Positions 1 through 8,439 of a DNA stretch of 26,771 nucleotides are shown here, in pieces. The translations under genes were made by a program, and so were the position numbers. The DNA lies in the IMG/VR virus record IMGVR_UViG_3300035670_001084, positions 1-26,771 of that record. One strand, written 5' to 3'. This DNA comes from a virus. The notes beneath the pieces were generated by a model. That model made no database searches and had not been told where the DNA came from. It worked only from the letters and a program-made list of their open reading frames with translations. The stretch's first letter is position 1; each line of letters opens with the position of its first letter.

Positions 1-3000
1 CCTGCGGCTTTTTCTAAATTTGGAAAAGTATTTAAAGACACAAGAAAAGGTTTTGGAGCAAATCAAGATTCTGTGTCTTTTTCAAATTGGAACTCCATAG
101 AATTTTACAAGAAACTTAGACAGTCAGGAAGTTCTATAAAAGAAGCAAGAGATAAAGTAAAGGAAATGGGAGGTTCGTTTTATAAGCCAGGAACCTTGCT
201 GGAGTCTTTCCAAAAAGCTGGCGATGTTTTCGTAGAAACAATTACTGGGAAGGCGGGAGTAATATCGGGAGCTTTTGCTAAGGCTTCTGCTTTTATTGCT
301 ACTCCTATTGGACAAGTACTTAAAAAAGCTCTGGGACCAGCGGTTGTTTTACTAGGCGGAATAAAAGGAGCAATGGAAGCAGACAGCGTTCAAAGAACAA
401 AGGCTGAAGGAGCAATTTTAGGAGTATTTACAGGAGGAGCAAAAACAGGAAGCTTCTTAAGCCCAACATTAGGAATAGAAAAAGGAACAGTAGCAGACAA
501 AACCTTAGGTGTTGCAGGAGCTGCTGCTTGGGGGGCCATGGCGGGCGCAGCATTTGGTACATTTTTCCCACCGCTGATGCCTGTGTTTGCCGCTGTGGGC
601 GCGGCGGTCGGTGCGGTAACAGAAATAATAAAAATCGTAACAGAAGGAACTGATATTCTTAGAAATGTATTCAAGCCTGTTCAGGTTGTTGTTGATTATA
701 TTTATTTTATATTTCAAGACGTTTATGATATTTTAGCCGGAATAGTGACTTTAGACTTGGGTCGTGTGTTCAAAGGGGTGTTCAATGCAATTGGCAGTAC
801 ATTGGCATTAATTCCTAGATTACTAATTGGATTTTTAGAGACCGGTCTTGTTGGCATTCCAAAATTAATAATGAGATCTATAAGCATGATTTGGGAAATC
901 CCAAGAATGCTTATGCAATCAATACTAGACGGACTATCAAGTCTAGCAGAAAATTCTTGGGTCGGTCCAATATTCAAAACTCTGCACGACGCTTTCAAAG
1001 CTTTGTTTGACGGATTTATGGCCGTATGGACTCCTATATCAGAAATATTTAGCGGAATTTACACTGTATTCAATGACTTAGGCGTGGCTTTATTTGGAGC
1101 TAGTGAAGGAGGAGGAATACTTGCAGGTGCTATTTGGATTTTACAAAAAGCTATCTGGGGACTTTCGTATGTAATTAGTTGGATTTTATCTCCAATAATT
1201 TTACTCACACATGTTTTAGGATTTGTTCTTAAAATAGTAGGAGCACTAATAAAAGGAATAATCACTCCTTTCCAATGGCTATACGACACTTTGGTTGGTC
1301 ATTCTATAATTCCAGATTTAGTAATAGCAATTGTTTCTTGGTTTGCAAAATTACCAGTATTAATATTTAAATCATTATTAGCAATTCCAAGAAAAATTGG
1401 CGAAGCAATGTCCGGCATAGGTTCTTATTTAGAAGGATTCAAAGACATTCCAATAATAGGACCAATGATAGCTCAAATTGGAAACTTAGTAGGCTTTATC
1501 GGAGAATCTATAAGATTGCTATCTGAGGGATTGAGCAATATATTTAATATAATTCAAGGAATATTTACTTTAGATCCATCAAAAATTTGGGAAGGAATAA
1601 AAGGAATAGGCTCTGTAATTATTTCTTCATTGTCTAATGTCGGAAGCTTTTTATATGATTCAATAACAATTTCTTTAGGAGGATTAGGATCTTTCTTACT
1701 AACATCTTTAAAAGCAGCATTCATAGATTTGCCAACTTATATTTTCAATGGATTCAAATCTGCTTTAGAAGGAATTTGGGATTGGATAAAGAGCTGGATT
1801 CCGGGAATGAAAACAGTAGAAAGTGCAGCGGGAGGATATTCAGAGAATGCAGCCGAACAAGCGGCCACTATGGCAAAAGAAGGCCCAAGTACCGCTCATG
1901 CAATAGGAGGATTAGCAGGAGCAGGAGCAGATTTACTTCAACTAGATGTTGGTGAGGCTGCTTCTAAAGCTGGGTTGGCTTTGAAAGAAGGCGTTTATGC
2001 TGCCGGTGAAAATTTAAAAAATGCAGCAAGCTCTGCTTGGGGAGGAGTAAAGGCGGTAGGCTCTTATCTTAATCCTTTCAATTATTTTGAAGAAGGAACA
2101 AGAAAAATAGAAGAGCCAGGTCTTGCAATGCTTCATCAAGGAGAAATGGTAATACCAGCTGACCTAACAAATAAAATAACAGCAGAAGGAAATGGCCCAT
2201 TTGGAGCAATGGAAAAATCAAAAGAACTATTAAGTTCTCCATCAAAAGAGTTTATCGGAGCAGCCAGCGGAGCTTTTGTTGGCTCTACGATGGCAAGTCC
2301 AGCAGTAACTATTGATATAGACGAAACGCTTTTGGCCAAATCAATAAAAAAATCTTTTGAGTTTACAAAAAATCTAGCTAAGAAAATTAAAAATTATGCT
2401 GGATCTGCTTTTACTGGGATGGGCGATTATTTCTCTGATGCTTTTGCTCCTCTTACCACTGGATTCAATAGATCGATGGAGGCAGGAGAAGGAATATTCT
2501 CTGCAATGTCCAGAGGTATTAAGGGACAATACATGTCCATAACTAAAGGAAAATCAATATCAGAAATAGCAAAATCTGCTTTTTATAATATACAAAATTT
2601 AGTTCCAGAATCAATTAAAAATTATGCCGCATCTGCTTTTGGAACTATTCAAAATTTAGTTCCAGAATCAATTAAAAATTATGCAAGCTCAGCATTTTCA
2701 AATATAAGCGATGGATTGTCTAGTGCATTCTCTCCAATGATTAAGGGGTTCACAACATCAATGGAAGCAGGAGAAGGAATATTCTCGGCAATGGCTAAAG
2801 GAATAACTAGTCAGTATGCAGCTATAAATAGCGGACTATCCAACGCTTTCTCTCCAATGATTAAGGGCTTTACTAGATCAATGGAAGCGGGAGAGGGAAT
2901 ATTCTCTGCCTTGTCAAGAGGAGTAACAAGTCAGTACATGTCAATAACCAAAGGCAAACCAATATCTGAAATAGTCGGCTCTGCTTTCTCTAGTGTTAAA

Positions 3001-6000
3001 AATTTAGTTCCAGAATCAATTAAAAATTATGCTGCTTCTGCTTTTGGCACAATTAAGGGATTGGTTCCTGATTCGATTAAGAATTATGCAAGCTCTGCTT
3101 TTTCTAATATGAGCGGGTATTTTTCAAATAGCTTTTCGCCAATGATAAAAGGATTCACAAGATCAATGAAAGCAGGAGAAGGTTTATTCTCGTCAATATC
3201 CAGAGGCGTAAAAGCACAATTCATGTCTATAACAAAAGGCAAATCAATATCAGAAATAGCAAGTTCTTCATTTGAAGCATTTAAGAAAAACGCTCCTGAC
3301 TCTATCAAGAAATATGCTTCTTCAGCATTTGGAAAAATTCAAAGTTTCGTTCCAGAATCAATTAAAAATTATGCAGGCTCAGCTTTTTCTAGTATGAGCG
3401 GTTATTTTTCTAATGCTTTTGCTCCCATGATATCTGGATTTACTAGATCAATGAAAGCAGGAGAAGGAATATTTTCATCTTTGTCTAAAGGCATAACAAG
3501 TCAATATATGTCTATAACAAAAGGCAGATCAATATCAGAAATGGCAGGATCAGCTTTCAATGTAATAAAAAATCAAGGATCTAAAGCTTTTTCAAAAATT
3601 CAAAATTTTGCAAGCAGTATGTTCAAATCCGCAAAAGAAAAAGGAGGAGGATTATTAGAAAAAGCAAAGGGAATCGTAGGAATTAAATCCACAACAGAAG
3701 AAACAAAAATACCGGGAACAGACGGATTGAAAAACGCAACGGATGCTGCTGGTTCGATCAAAGGTAGTTTTGAAAATGTAAAACAAGCACTTTCAAATTT
3801 AGCAGAAGGCATAAAAGCTTTTGCTAATAAAGATGTCCTTTTAGGAGCATTAAACTTAATTCCTGCTGGGGTTGGGTTAGTTGCTATGATTCCTGGTTTT
3901 GTTGGAGCAAAATTAGTCGAAAAATTAAATGGAGAAAAAATAGGAGAATCGCTAACAGGATTAGCAAATGGCTTGTCACAAATGGCCAGTGGGAAAGTAT
4001 TACTAGGATCTGGAGCTTTGGTTTTAGCTTCTTTGGCATTATTAGCAATGCTACCAGCACTTCCAGTTCTTGCGATTTTAGGATCTATGTCTGGACTTAT
4101 AACTTCTGGTTTAACTTCTTTGTCTGTAGGGCTTTCAACTTTTGGAGCAGCTGCGGCTAATCCGATGCTTTGGATGGGCATAGCTGCCATTGGCGCTTTA
4201 GGCATTGCGATGATACCATTTGGATATGCACTAAGTGCTCTTTCTCCATTAGTAATAGCCTTTGGATCAGCCATAAATGCAGCTTTTTCAGGAATAGGTA
4301 GCGTCATATCTTCTATTGCTGCCGGAATGACGATGTTCTTAGGAGCAGTAAGCTTAGAAAAAGCAGCAGGACTGGTTGCTGTTGCAGGTGGATTAGCAGT
4401 TTTATCTGCTGCCATGATAGCTTTTTCTGCCGCAACCGCTGTTGCTGGTTGGGTGAGCTTTTTTGGCGGCGATGGTGTTGTAAACAAAATAATGGAATTG
4501 GCGGCTGCTGGCCCTAATCTAAAAATATTTTCGGACTCTATAACTTCTATGTCGTCAGGCATTAAAGAATTTATAAGTCAATTAGCTGATTTGGGGAGTA
4601 TGGAAAAAAATGTAGATAAATTTATAGAAATTTCAAATAAATTATCATCTGCGTCTTCAAACATAAAGATTCCAGATAAATCTATAGAGTCAAACACAAA
4701 AATAGAACAATCAACAAGCTCGCTATTCAATGACAAAAATGGTCGCCCAGATCCCAATGGAATTATGTGGGTAGATCCAATGCAATTGGTAAATAGAACT
4801 GCTGGAGCAGGTGCTTTACAATCACAAGAGCCATCAGTGATAGCAACAACAGCACAAACAAATGTGGCTAACATTTCTGCTGAACCAGCAACAGCTGCAA
4901 TTAATAATTCTACTATTATGCAGACCTTGCCAACAAGTAAACCATTAGAACAAACGGTTTTACCAACTACTAACATTTCTGCTGAGCCAGCAACAGCTGC
5001 AATTAATAATTCTACTATTATGCAGACCTTGCCAACAAGTAAACCATTAGAACAAACGGTTTTACCAACTACACTAGAACAAAAAACAATCTCTCCAGAA
5101 ATTCAAGCAATAGATTGTTGTTGCGAAGCAAATGAAATTATAAATAAAGCATCAATGATGCCAGACTTAAGTGGTTTATTCTCTAGTATATCTTCTGGAC
5201 TAAAGTCTGCATTTGTTGAATTTCCAATGTGGCTAGGTGGAATTATAGCCTCAGGATTGAAATCTGTTTTTGTTGATTTGCCGGTTTGGTTAGGCGGAAT
5301 AATTGCGGGAGGTTTGAAGTCTATATTTGTTGACATACCGGTATGGCTGGGAGGTATGATAGCAACTGGCCTGAAGTCTGTACTTGTTGATATACCAATG
5401 TGGCTAGGCAAAACTATTGTTTCGGGATTAAAATCAATATTTGTTGATCTGCCAATGTGGCTTGGCGGCATGATTGCCTCGGGATTAAAATCAATATTTG
5501 TTGATTTGCCAATGTGGATTGGCGGAATGATAATAGGCGGAATCAAGTCTATATTTATTGATTTGCCAATGTGGCTAGGAAGCTTAGTGATTTCAGGAAT
5601 TAAGAAAATATTTATTGATCTTCCTATGTGGTTGGGCGGAATAATCGTCGATGGAATAAAATCTATATTTATAGATTTGCCAGTGTGGCTAATGTCTACT
5701 ATTGTTGGAGGAATAACATCTCTAATGGGAGCCATACCAGGAGCTATATACAATGCTCTGTATTGGGCCGCTTCTAAAGTAGGATTGGGATGGGTTGTAA
5801 AAAGTTTAGCTGGTGGCGGGGGAGGAGAAACAACAGCTGGTGGAAAAGAAGAGGGGATGCTTTCAAAAGCCGGTTCTACGGTTGCAAATGTTGCTTCTGG
5901 TGCTTGGAGCGGAGTAAAGTCTGCCGGGTCCGCAGTTGCAAATGCTGCTTCTGGAGCGTGGGAAGGAATAAAAGGATTTTTTGGATTTGGAAAAGAAGAA

Positions 6001-7476
6001 GTTTCTTTAGAATCAATACTGCCTTTGATGGCTGAATTTTATAAAGCTGGGGTTTCTGGTTCTGGCGTATTAGTTAGACAAGCAGAGAAGGCTGCGTCTG
6101 AAGAACTCAAATCTGCCGAAGCACTAACAACAAACTCTTTATTTAACGACAAAAATGGAGTTCCTAATCAAAATGGAATTATGTGGGTAGACCCGATGCA
6201 GTTGGTAAATCGTAACGCTGAAAATCTACAGCCTCAAGAACCATCTGCTTTGGCAATAAATAAAACCGAAACTCCTATGAGTGTCGTTGGACAATTAGAC
6301 CCATTGACAAAAACCACCCAAATATCAGCAGGATTTGGCGACATGCCTAATTTAGCTTTAGCAGGATCTGCTTTGGGGCTGGGTGCTCAAAAATCTAGAT
6401 TTAGCATGATGGAAGTTGGAGCAGATTTCACAGCACTTGGAGATGAAAATTTACTTTCTTTACTAAAGAAACCATTTGGTGGAATGGCACCTGCTCCGTC
6501 AAGTGCAGGTTCTGGCTTGTTAGGAAAAGGAGCAGAATTAACAAAAAATCTAACAGGTAAAATTACTTCTAATCCATTGGTTTCAAAAGCAACTGGAGTA
6601 GTTGGAAATATAGCCTCAAATCCTTTGGTTTCAAAAACACTAAGTAGAACCTTGCCTTTCTTGGGATTAGCGGCAGGAGGTGTTTCTGGAGCCATGCAAG
6701 CTAAAGAAACCGGTAGATCTACTTTAGAAGCGGGTGTGTTGGGAGCCATAACTGGAGATGCGAAAACTGGCAGCACCATGAGCAAATATCTTGGTGTGCA
6801 AGAAGGATCTACTACCGATAAGGTTTTAGGCGTTGGCGGTGCAGCGGCAACAGGAGCGATGACTGGGGCTGCAATTGGAAGCATAATTCCTGTTGTGGGC
6901 ACTGCTCTTGGCGCAGGCATAGGCGGTTTATTAGGAGGAGGAGCCGAATTATACAAATGGGCCACAGAGAAAAAAGTTCCTGAGACGCCAAAATCAGACT
7001 TAGAAAAATTAAATAATTTAAATGCATCAATAGATGGATCGCTAGCTGGAAGTCAAGATTTATTAAATAAACATGCGATTCCGATGGCAAGACCTGCGGA
7101 GGTAGAGGCTCGCCCATTAACAGAAGGAACTGCGGATGTTCAACCTGTGCACTTAAGAGACATTGGACAAACTATATTAAGAGAGAAAGCAAGTGCTAGT
7201 TCTGGAACTGGCAAGTTGCAAAGCGACGAATTAACAAGAATGGAAGAAACAGCATATAGACAAGTGGAAGAATTAGAACAAATAAAAGAAGGAATAAATG
7301 AGTTAGTGACGCTAATGAAACCAAGAGGCGGAGGAGGAATAGCTGGGCCTTCTAATCAGTTGCCAGGATCAACAAGAGATCCAAGAAGACCCATGCACTC
7401 CGCTGTTTTTGGAAAAATGAAATTTGGATACCCATCAGGAACGGCTAATAAAGACGTATTGAGAACAGGAGAATAG
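1..7476 (+). CDS. Tail tape measure protein (5' partial)
   Basis: The frame is open from the first base, and the residues before the GTG at 73 (PAAFSKFGKVFKDTRKGFGA) look like the same protein, so the true start is probably upstream of the window. At least 2,491 codons are present. Signs of a tape measure are great length, a position just before the hub genes, Gly/Ala-rich and hydrophobic helical stretches (about residues 1330-1500, counted from base 1), tandem internal repeats, and a GLAMLHQGEMVIPA motif at residues 707-720, a type often seen in phage tape measures. Known role: the protein fills the tail tube lumen, sets tail length and is ejected at infection. It contains a five-copy array of about 95 residues, a nine-copy 19-residue array, a recent 102-base tandem duplication, and similar Gly/Ala modules near both ends. 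No peptidase or lysozyme domain was recognised. The tail would be unusually long if length scales with the protein, which is inference. Confidence 0.9.
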   Translation, partial: PAAFSKFGKVFKDTRKGFGANQDSVSFSNWNSIEFYKKLRQSGSSIKEARDKVKEMGGSFYKPGTLLESFQKAGDVFVETITGKAGVISGAFAKASAFIATPIGQVLKKALGPAVVLLGGIKGAMEADSVQRTKAEGAILGVFTGGAKTGSFLSPTLGIEKGTVADKTLGVAGAAAWGAMAGAAFGTFFPPLMPVFAAVGAAVGAVTEIIKIVTEGTDILRNVFKPVQVVVDYIYFIFQDVYDILAGIVTLDLGRVFKGVFNAIGSTLALIPRLLIGFLETGLVGIPKLIMRSISMIWEIPRMLMQSILDGLSSLAENSWVGPIFKTLHDAFKALFDGFMAVWTPISEIFSGIYTVFNDLGVALFGASEGGGILAGAIWILQKAIWGLSYVISWILSPIILLTHVLGFVLKIVGALIKGIITPFQWLYDTLVGHSIIPDLVIAIVSWFAKLPVLIFKSLLAIPRKIGEAMSGIGSYLEGFKDIPIIGPMIAQIGNLVGFIGESIRLLSEGLSNIFNIIQGIFTLDPSKIWEGIKGIGSVIISSLSNVGSFLYDSITISLGGLGSFLLTSLKAAFIDLPTYIFNGFKSALEGIWDWIKSWIPGMKTVESAAGGYSENAAEQAATMAKEGPSTAHAIGGLAGAGADLLQLDVGEAASKAGLALKEGVYAAGENLKNAASSAWGGVKAVGSYLNPFNYFEEGTRKIEEPGLAMLHQGEMVIPADLTNKITAEGNGPFGAMEKSKELLSSPSKEFIGAASGAFVGSTMASPAVTIDIDETLLAKSIKKSFEFTKNLAKKIKNYAGSAFTGMGDYFSDAFAPLTTGFNRSMEAGEGIFSAMSRGIKGQYMSITKGKSISEIAKSAFYNIQNLVPESIKNYAASAFGTIQNLVPESIKNYASSAFSNISDGLSSAFSPMIKGFTTSMEAGEGIFSAMAKGITSQYAAINSGLSNAFSPMIKGFTRSMEAGEGIFSALSRGVTSQYMSITKGKPISEIVGSAFSSVKNLVPESIKNYAASAFGTIKGLVPDSIKNYASSAFSNMSGYFSNSFSPMIKGFTRSMKAGEGLFSSISRGVKAQFMSITKGKSISEIASSSFEAFKKNAPDSIKKYASSAFGKIQSFVPESIKNYAGSAFSSMSGYFSNAFAPMISGFTRSMKAGEGIFSSLSKGITSQYMSITKGRSISEMAGSAFNVIKNQGSKAFSKIQNFASSMFKSAKEKGGGLLEKAKGIVGIKSTTEETKIPGTDGLKNATDAAGSIKGSFENVKQALSNLAEGIKAFANKDVLLGALNLIPAGVGLVAMIPGFVGAKLVEKLNGEKIGESLTGLANGLSQMASGKVLLGSGALVLASLALLAMLPALPVLAILGSMSGLITSGLTSLSVGLSTFGAAAANPMLWMGIAAIGALGIAMIPFGYALSALSPLVIAFGSAINAAFSGIGSVISSIAAGMTMFLGAVSLEKAAGLVAVAGGLAVLSAAMIAFSAATAVAGWVSFFGGDGVVNKIMELAAAGPNLKIFSDSITSMSSGIKEFISQLADLGSMEKNVDKFIEISNKLSSASSNIKIPDKSIESNTKIEQSTSSLFNDKNGRPDPNGIMWVDPMQLVNRTAGAGALQSQEPSVIATTAQTNVANISAEPATAAINNSTIMQTLPTSKPLEQTVLPTTNISAEPATAAINNSTIMQTLPTSKPLEQTVLPTTLEQKTISPEIQAIDCCCEANEIINKASMMPDLSGLFSSISSGLKSAFVEFPMWLGGIIASGLKSVFVDLPVWLGGIIAGGLKSIFVDIPVWLGGMIATGLKSVLVDIPMWLGKTIVSGLKSIFVDLPMWLGGMIASGLKSIFVDLPMWIGGMIIGGIKSIFIDLPMWLGSLVISGIKKIFIDLPMWLGGIIVDGIKSIFIDLPVWLMSTIVGGITSLMGAIPGAIYNALYWAASKVGLGWVVKSLAGGGGGETTAGGKEEGMLSKAGSTVANVASGAWSGVKSAGSAVANAASGAWEGIKGFFGFGKEEVSLESILPLMAEFYKAGVSGSGVLVRQAEKAASEELKSAEALTTNSLFNDKNGVPNQNGIMWVDPMQLVNRNAENLQPQEPSALAINKTETPMSVVGQLDPLTKTTQISAGFGDMPNLALAGSALGLGAQKSRFSMMEVGADFTALGDENLLSLLKKPFGGMAPAPSSAGSGLLGKGAELTKNLTGKITSNPLVSKATGVVGNIASNPLVSKTLSRTLPFLGLAAGGVSGAMQAKETGRSTLEAGVLGAITGDAKTGSTMSKYLGVQEGSTTDKVLGVGGAAATGAMTGAAIGSIIPVVGTALGAGIGGLLGGGAELYKWATEKKVPETPKSDLEKLNNLNASIDGSLAGSQDLLNKHAIPMARPAEVEARPLTEGTADVQPVHLRDIGQTILREKASASSGTGKLQSDELTRMEETAYRQVEELEQIKEGINELVTLMKPRGGGGIAGPSNQLPGSTRDPRRPMHSAVFGKMKFGYPSGTANKDVLRTGE
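319..655 (+). repeat. Tape-measure Gly/Ala module, N-terminal copy
   Basis: This protein-level repeat contains GAKTGSFLSPTLGIEKGT and DKTLGVAGAAAWGAMAGAAF. It closely resembles a stretch near the C-terminus of the same protein (about 6631-6960), with the same order of motifs and similar spacing. Edges are approximate. The glycine-zipper-like GxxxG/AxxxG pattern suggests a membrane-active or tightly packed helical hairpin; that is inference. Confidence 0.7.
2392..3615 (+). repeat. Tape-measure array of ~95-residue repeats (five copies, some shortened)
   Basis: Units begin at about 2392, 2677, 2836, 3082 and 3367. A full unit is 285 bases and carries NYA-SAF, then F(S/A)PMIKGFTRSM(E/K)AGEG, then QYMSITKGKSISEI, then VPESIK. 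The second and third units are shortened and together span 405 bases. Inside the units the VPESIKNYAxSAF block repeats with a 57-base (19-residue) period, for example at 2593 and 2650. Some segments of about 30 bases are identical between copies, so duplication is fairly recent or is homogenised by recombination. Confidence 0.85.
4720..4797 (+). repeat. Dispersed tape-measure linker motif, copy 1
   Basis: This is a 26-residue block starting SLFNDKNG and ending MWVDPMQLVNR. It occurs again at 6136-6213 with only a few central residues changed. Both copies are followed by a Gln/Pro/Thr-rich linker, so each may mark the end of a helical block. Confidence 0.8.
4870..5073 (+). repeat. 102-base tandem duplication inside the tape measure gene
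   Basis: Two adjacent 34-codon copies run from 4870 to 4971 and from 4972 to 5073. They differ only at one internal synonymous site (GAA/GAG in AEPATAA) and at the last codon's third base (ACT/ACA). The encoded unit begins NISAEPATAAINNST and ends LEQTVLPTT, a Thr/Pro/Asn-rich linker without hydrophobic core. The high identity indicates a recent duplication. Confidence 0.9.
5200..5712 (+). repeat. Tape-measure array of nine 57-base repeats (19 residues each)
   Basis: Nine back-to-back 19-residue units follow the consensus (L/I)KS(I/V)F(V/I)D(L/I)P(M/V)WLGG(M/I)I. Every unit carries the P-(M/V)-W core, while third codon positions vary, so the array is older than the 102-base duplication just upstream. 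A single diverged relative (KAAFIDLPTYIFNGFKS) occurs near 1705-1760. The period equals that of the VPESIK repeats in the earlier array. Confidence 0.9.
6136..6213 (+). repeat. Dispersed tape-measure linker motif, copy 2
   Basis: This second copy of the SLFNDKNG...MWVDPMQLVNR block lies about 1.4 kb from copy 1 and is followed by another Gln/Pro-rich linker. The nucleotide sequences have diverged at many third positions while the protein is conserved, which suggests selection on the motif. Confidence 0.8.
6631..6960 (+). repeat. Tape-measure Gly/Ala module, C-terminal copy
   Basis: This copy contains GDAKTGSTMSKYLGVQEGST and DKVLGVGGAAATGAMTGAAI, matching the N-terminal copy at 319-655 motif for motif. 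It is followed by a glycine-rich hydrophobic segment (GTALGAGIGGLLGGG). The two copies lie roughly 2,100 residues apart in one polypeptide. Confidence 0.7.
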
Positions 7477-7478
7477 TT

Positions 7479-8111
7479 ATGCCAAAAGCCACAATAATAG
7501 GCGGAGCACTTAAACCAATAAATGATTGTTATATAATAATTCCTATTGATATTCCTGAATCCCAGCTCTCCGAACTTCCTCCCGCCGTTAGCGGCAGAAT
7601 ACAAAACAAAGAATATAAAATAGTTTTAGACAATCTTCCCGAAATAAGTGACACTAAATCAGCCAATTATAGTGATGAAGTTGTTATAGGAAGAGCATCT
7701 CCATTAAAAACATATTCTCAATCAGATAATCGATCAATAAGTATGCAACTTCACTTTATAATATCAAAACCTGAAGATGTGGATATTAATTTATTAAATC
7801 TCAGAGCAATTCAAAGCGCAACTTATCCTAGAGAAGGAGAGGGAGAAGGGACAAATAGATCTCCGTTTTTTCCGCCTCCTGTTTGTAGAATTAAATGTGG
7901 CAAATTATTGTCAAACGCAGGAGAATTATGCGTAATATTAAAAAGTTATAGCGTAAAATTTCTAACAGAAGTGTCATGGTTTAGCAGCTCTGAAGATGGG
8001 TTTGGCGATAGTTTTACTCCTATGAAATTTGATATAGATACAACTTGGGACGTAGTATATTCAAGTTCAGATTTACCCGGACAACAAAGAATATTCACAC
8101 TAGGAGCATAA
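7479..8111 (+). CDS. Putative tail-tube initiator / baseplate protein (gp48/gp54- or gpU-like by position)
   Basis: This 210-residue protein begins two bases after the tape measure stop, with an AGGAG-type site just upstream. It has no signal peptide or obvious membrane segment. The C-terminal part (about residues 151-190: SYSVKF, then DSFTPMKFDIDTTWDVVYSS) has the alternating beta pattern ending in a conserved-looking strand that is typical of proteins joining tail tube to hub. Contractile-tail clusters commonly place a tube-initiator or U-type protein between the tape measure and the LysM and hub genes. The assignment rests mainly on position and general shape; sequence similarity to a named family was not recognised with certainty. 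An alternative is another small baseplate connector. Confidence 0.5.
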   Translation: MPKATIIGGALKPINDCYIIIPIDIPESQLSELPPAVSGRIQNKEYKIVLDNLPEISDTKSANYSDEVVIGRASPLKTYSQSDNRSISMQLHFIISKPEDVDINLLNLRAIQSATYPREGEGEGTNRSPFFPPPVCRIKCGKLLSNAGELCVILKSYSVKFLTEVSWFSSSEDGFGDSFTPMKFDIDTTWDVVYSSSDLPGQQRIFTLGA

Positions 8112-8112
8112 A

Positions 8113-8439
8113 ATGGCAAATAAAATCGAGTACACAGATATAAATTCTACAAGATTTGTAACTGCTACAAGTAGATACGCTAATAGTAGAGTCATTTTTT
8201 ATTCTGATGACAAAATAACCACATTCGAAACATATAAAAAACAAAAATTCACACCTTCTCAGCAAGATCAAGTTGCTGTCATACCCCCAGGTATGCAGTA
8301 TAGGCCTGATCTTGTTTCTAGAGATAGATATGGGACAGTAGATTTTTGGTGGAAAATAATGGAGGTTAATCAAATAAAAGACATATTTGATTTTAAAACT
8401 GGAATAACAATAATTTTACCCGGTAATATCTATGCCTGA
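8113..8439 (+). CDS. LysM-like / gp53-like baseplate protein
   Basis: This 108-residue protein follows the previous stop by one base, with an AGGAG-like site at the end of the upstream gene. The second half (residues about 61-106) reads YRPDLVSRDRYGTVDFWWKI, then EVNQIKDIFDFKTG and TIILPG. This is the pattern of the gp53/LysM-like baseplate family: 'ia..yyG...lWW.I...N.i.d.....G..i.IP'. Such proteins sit at the hub-wedge interface of contractile baseplates and in phages usually do not bind peptidoglycan. The stop codon overlaps the start of the hub gene by eight bases, consistent with coupled translation. Confidence 0.7.
   Translation: MANKIEYTDINSTRFVTATSRYANSRVIFYSDDKITTFETYKKQKFTPSQQDQVAVIPPGMQYRPDLVSRDRYGTVDFWWKIMEVNQIKDIFDFKTGITIILPGNIYA

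Noticed and set aside
73-75. GTG as the true start of the tape measure
   Set aside because: The frame is open to the first base with tape-measure-like residues before it, and the GGAG upstream is too distant for a good ribosome site.
3600-4562. Minus-strand open frame of 320 codons inside the tape measure
   Set aside because: Antisense of an Ala/Gly-rich hydrophobic coding segment; composition mirrors the sense codons and no family is recognisable.
5103-5753. Minus-strand frame with repeated PPSHIGKSTNIDF-like units
   Set aside because: Antisense shadow of the nine 57-base tape-measure repeats.
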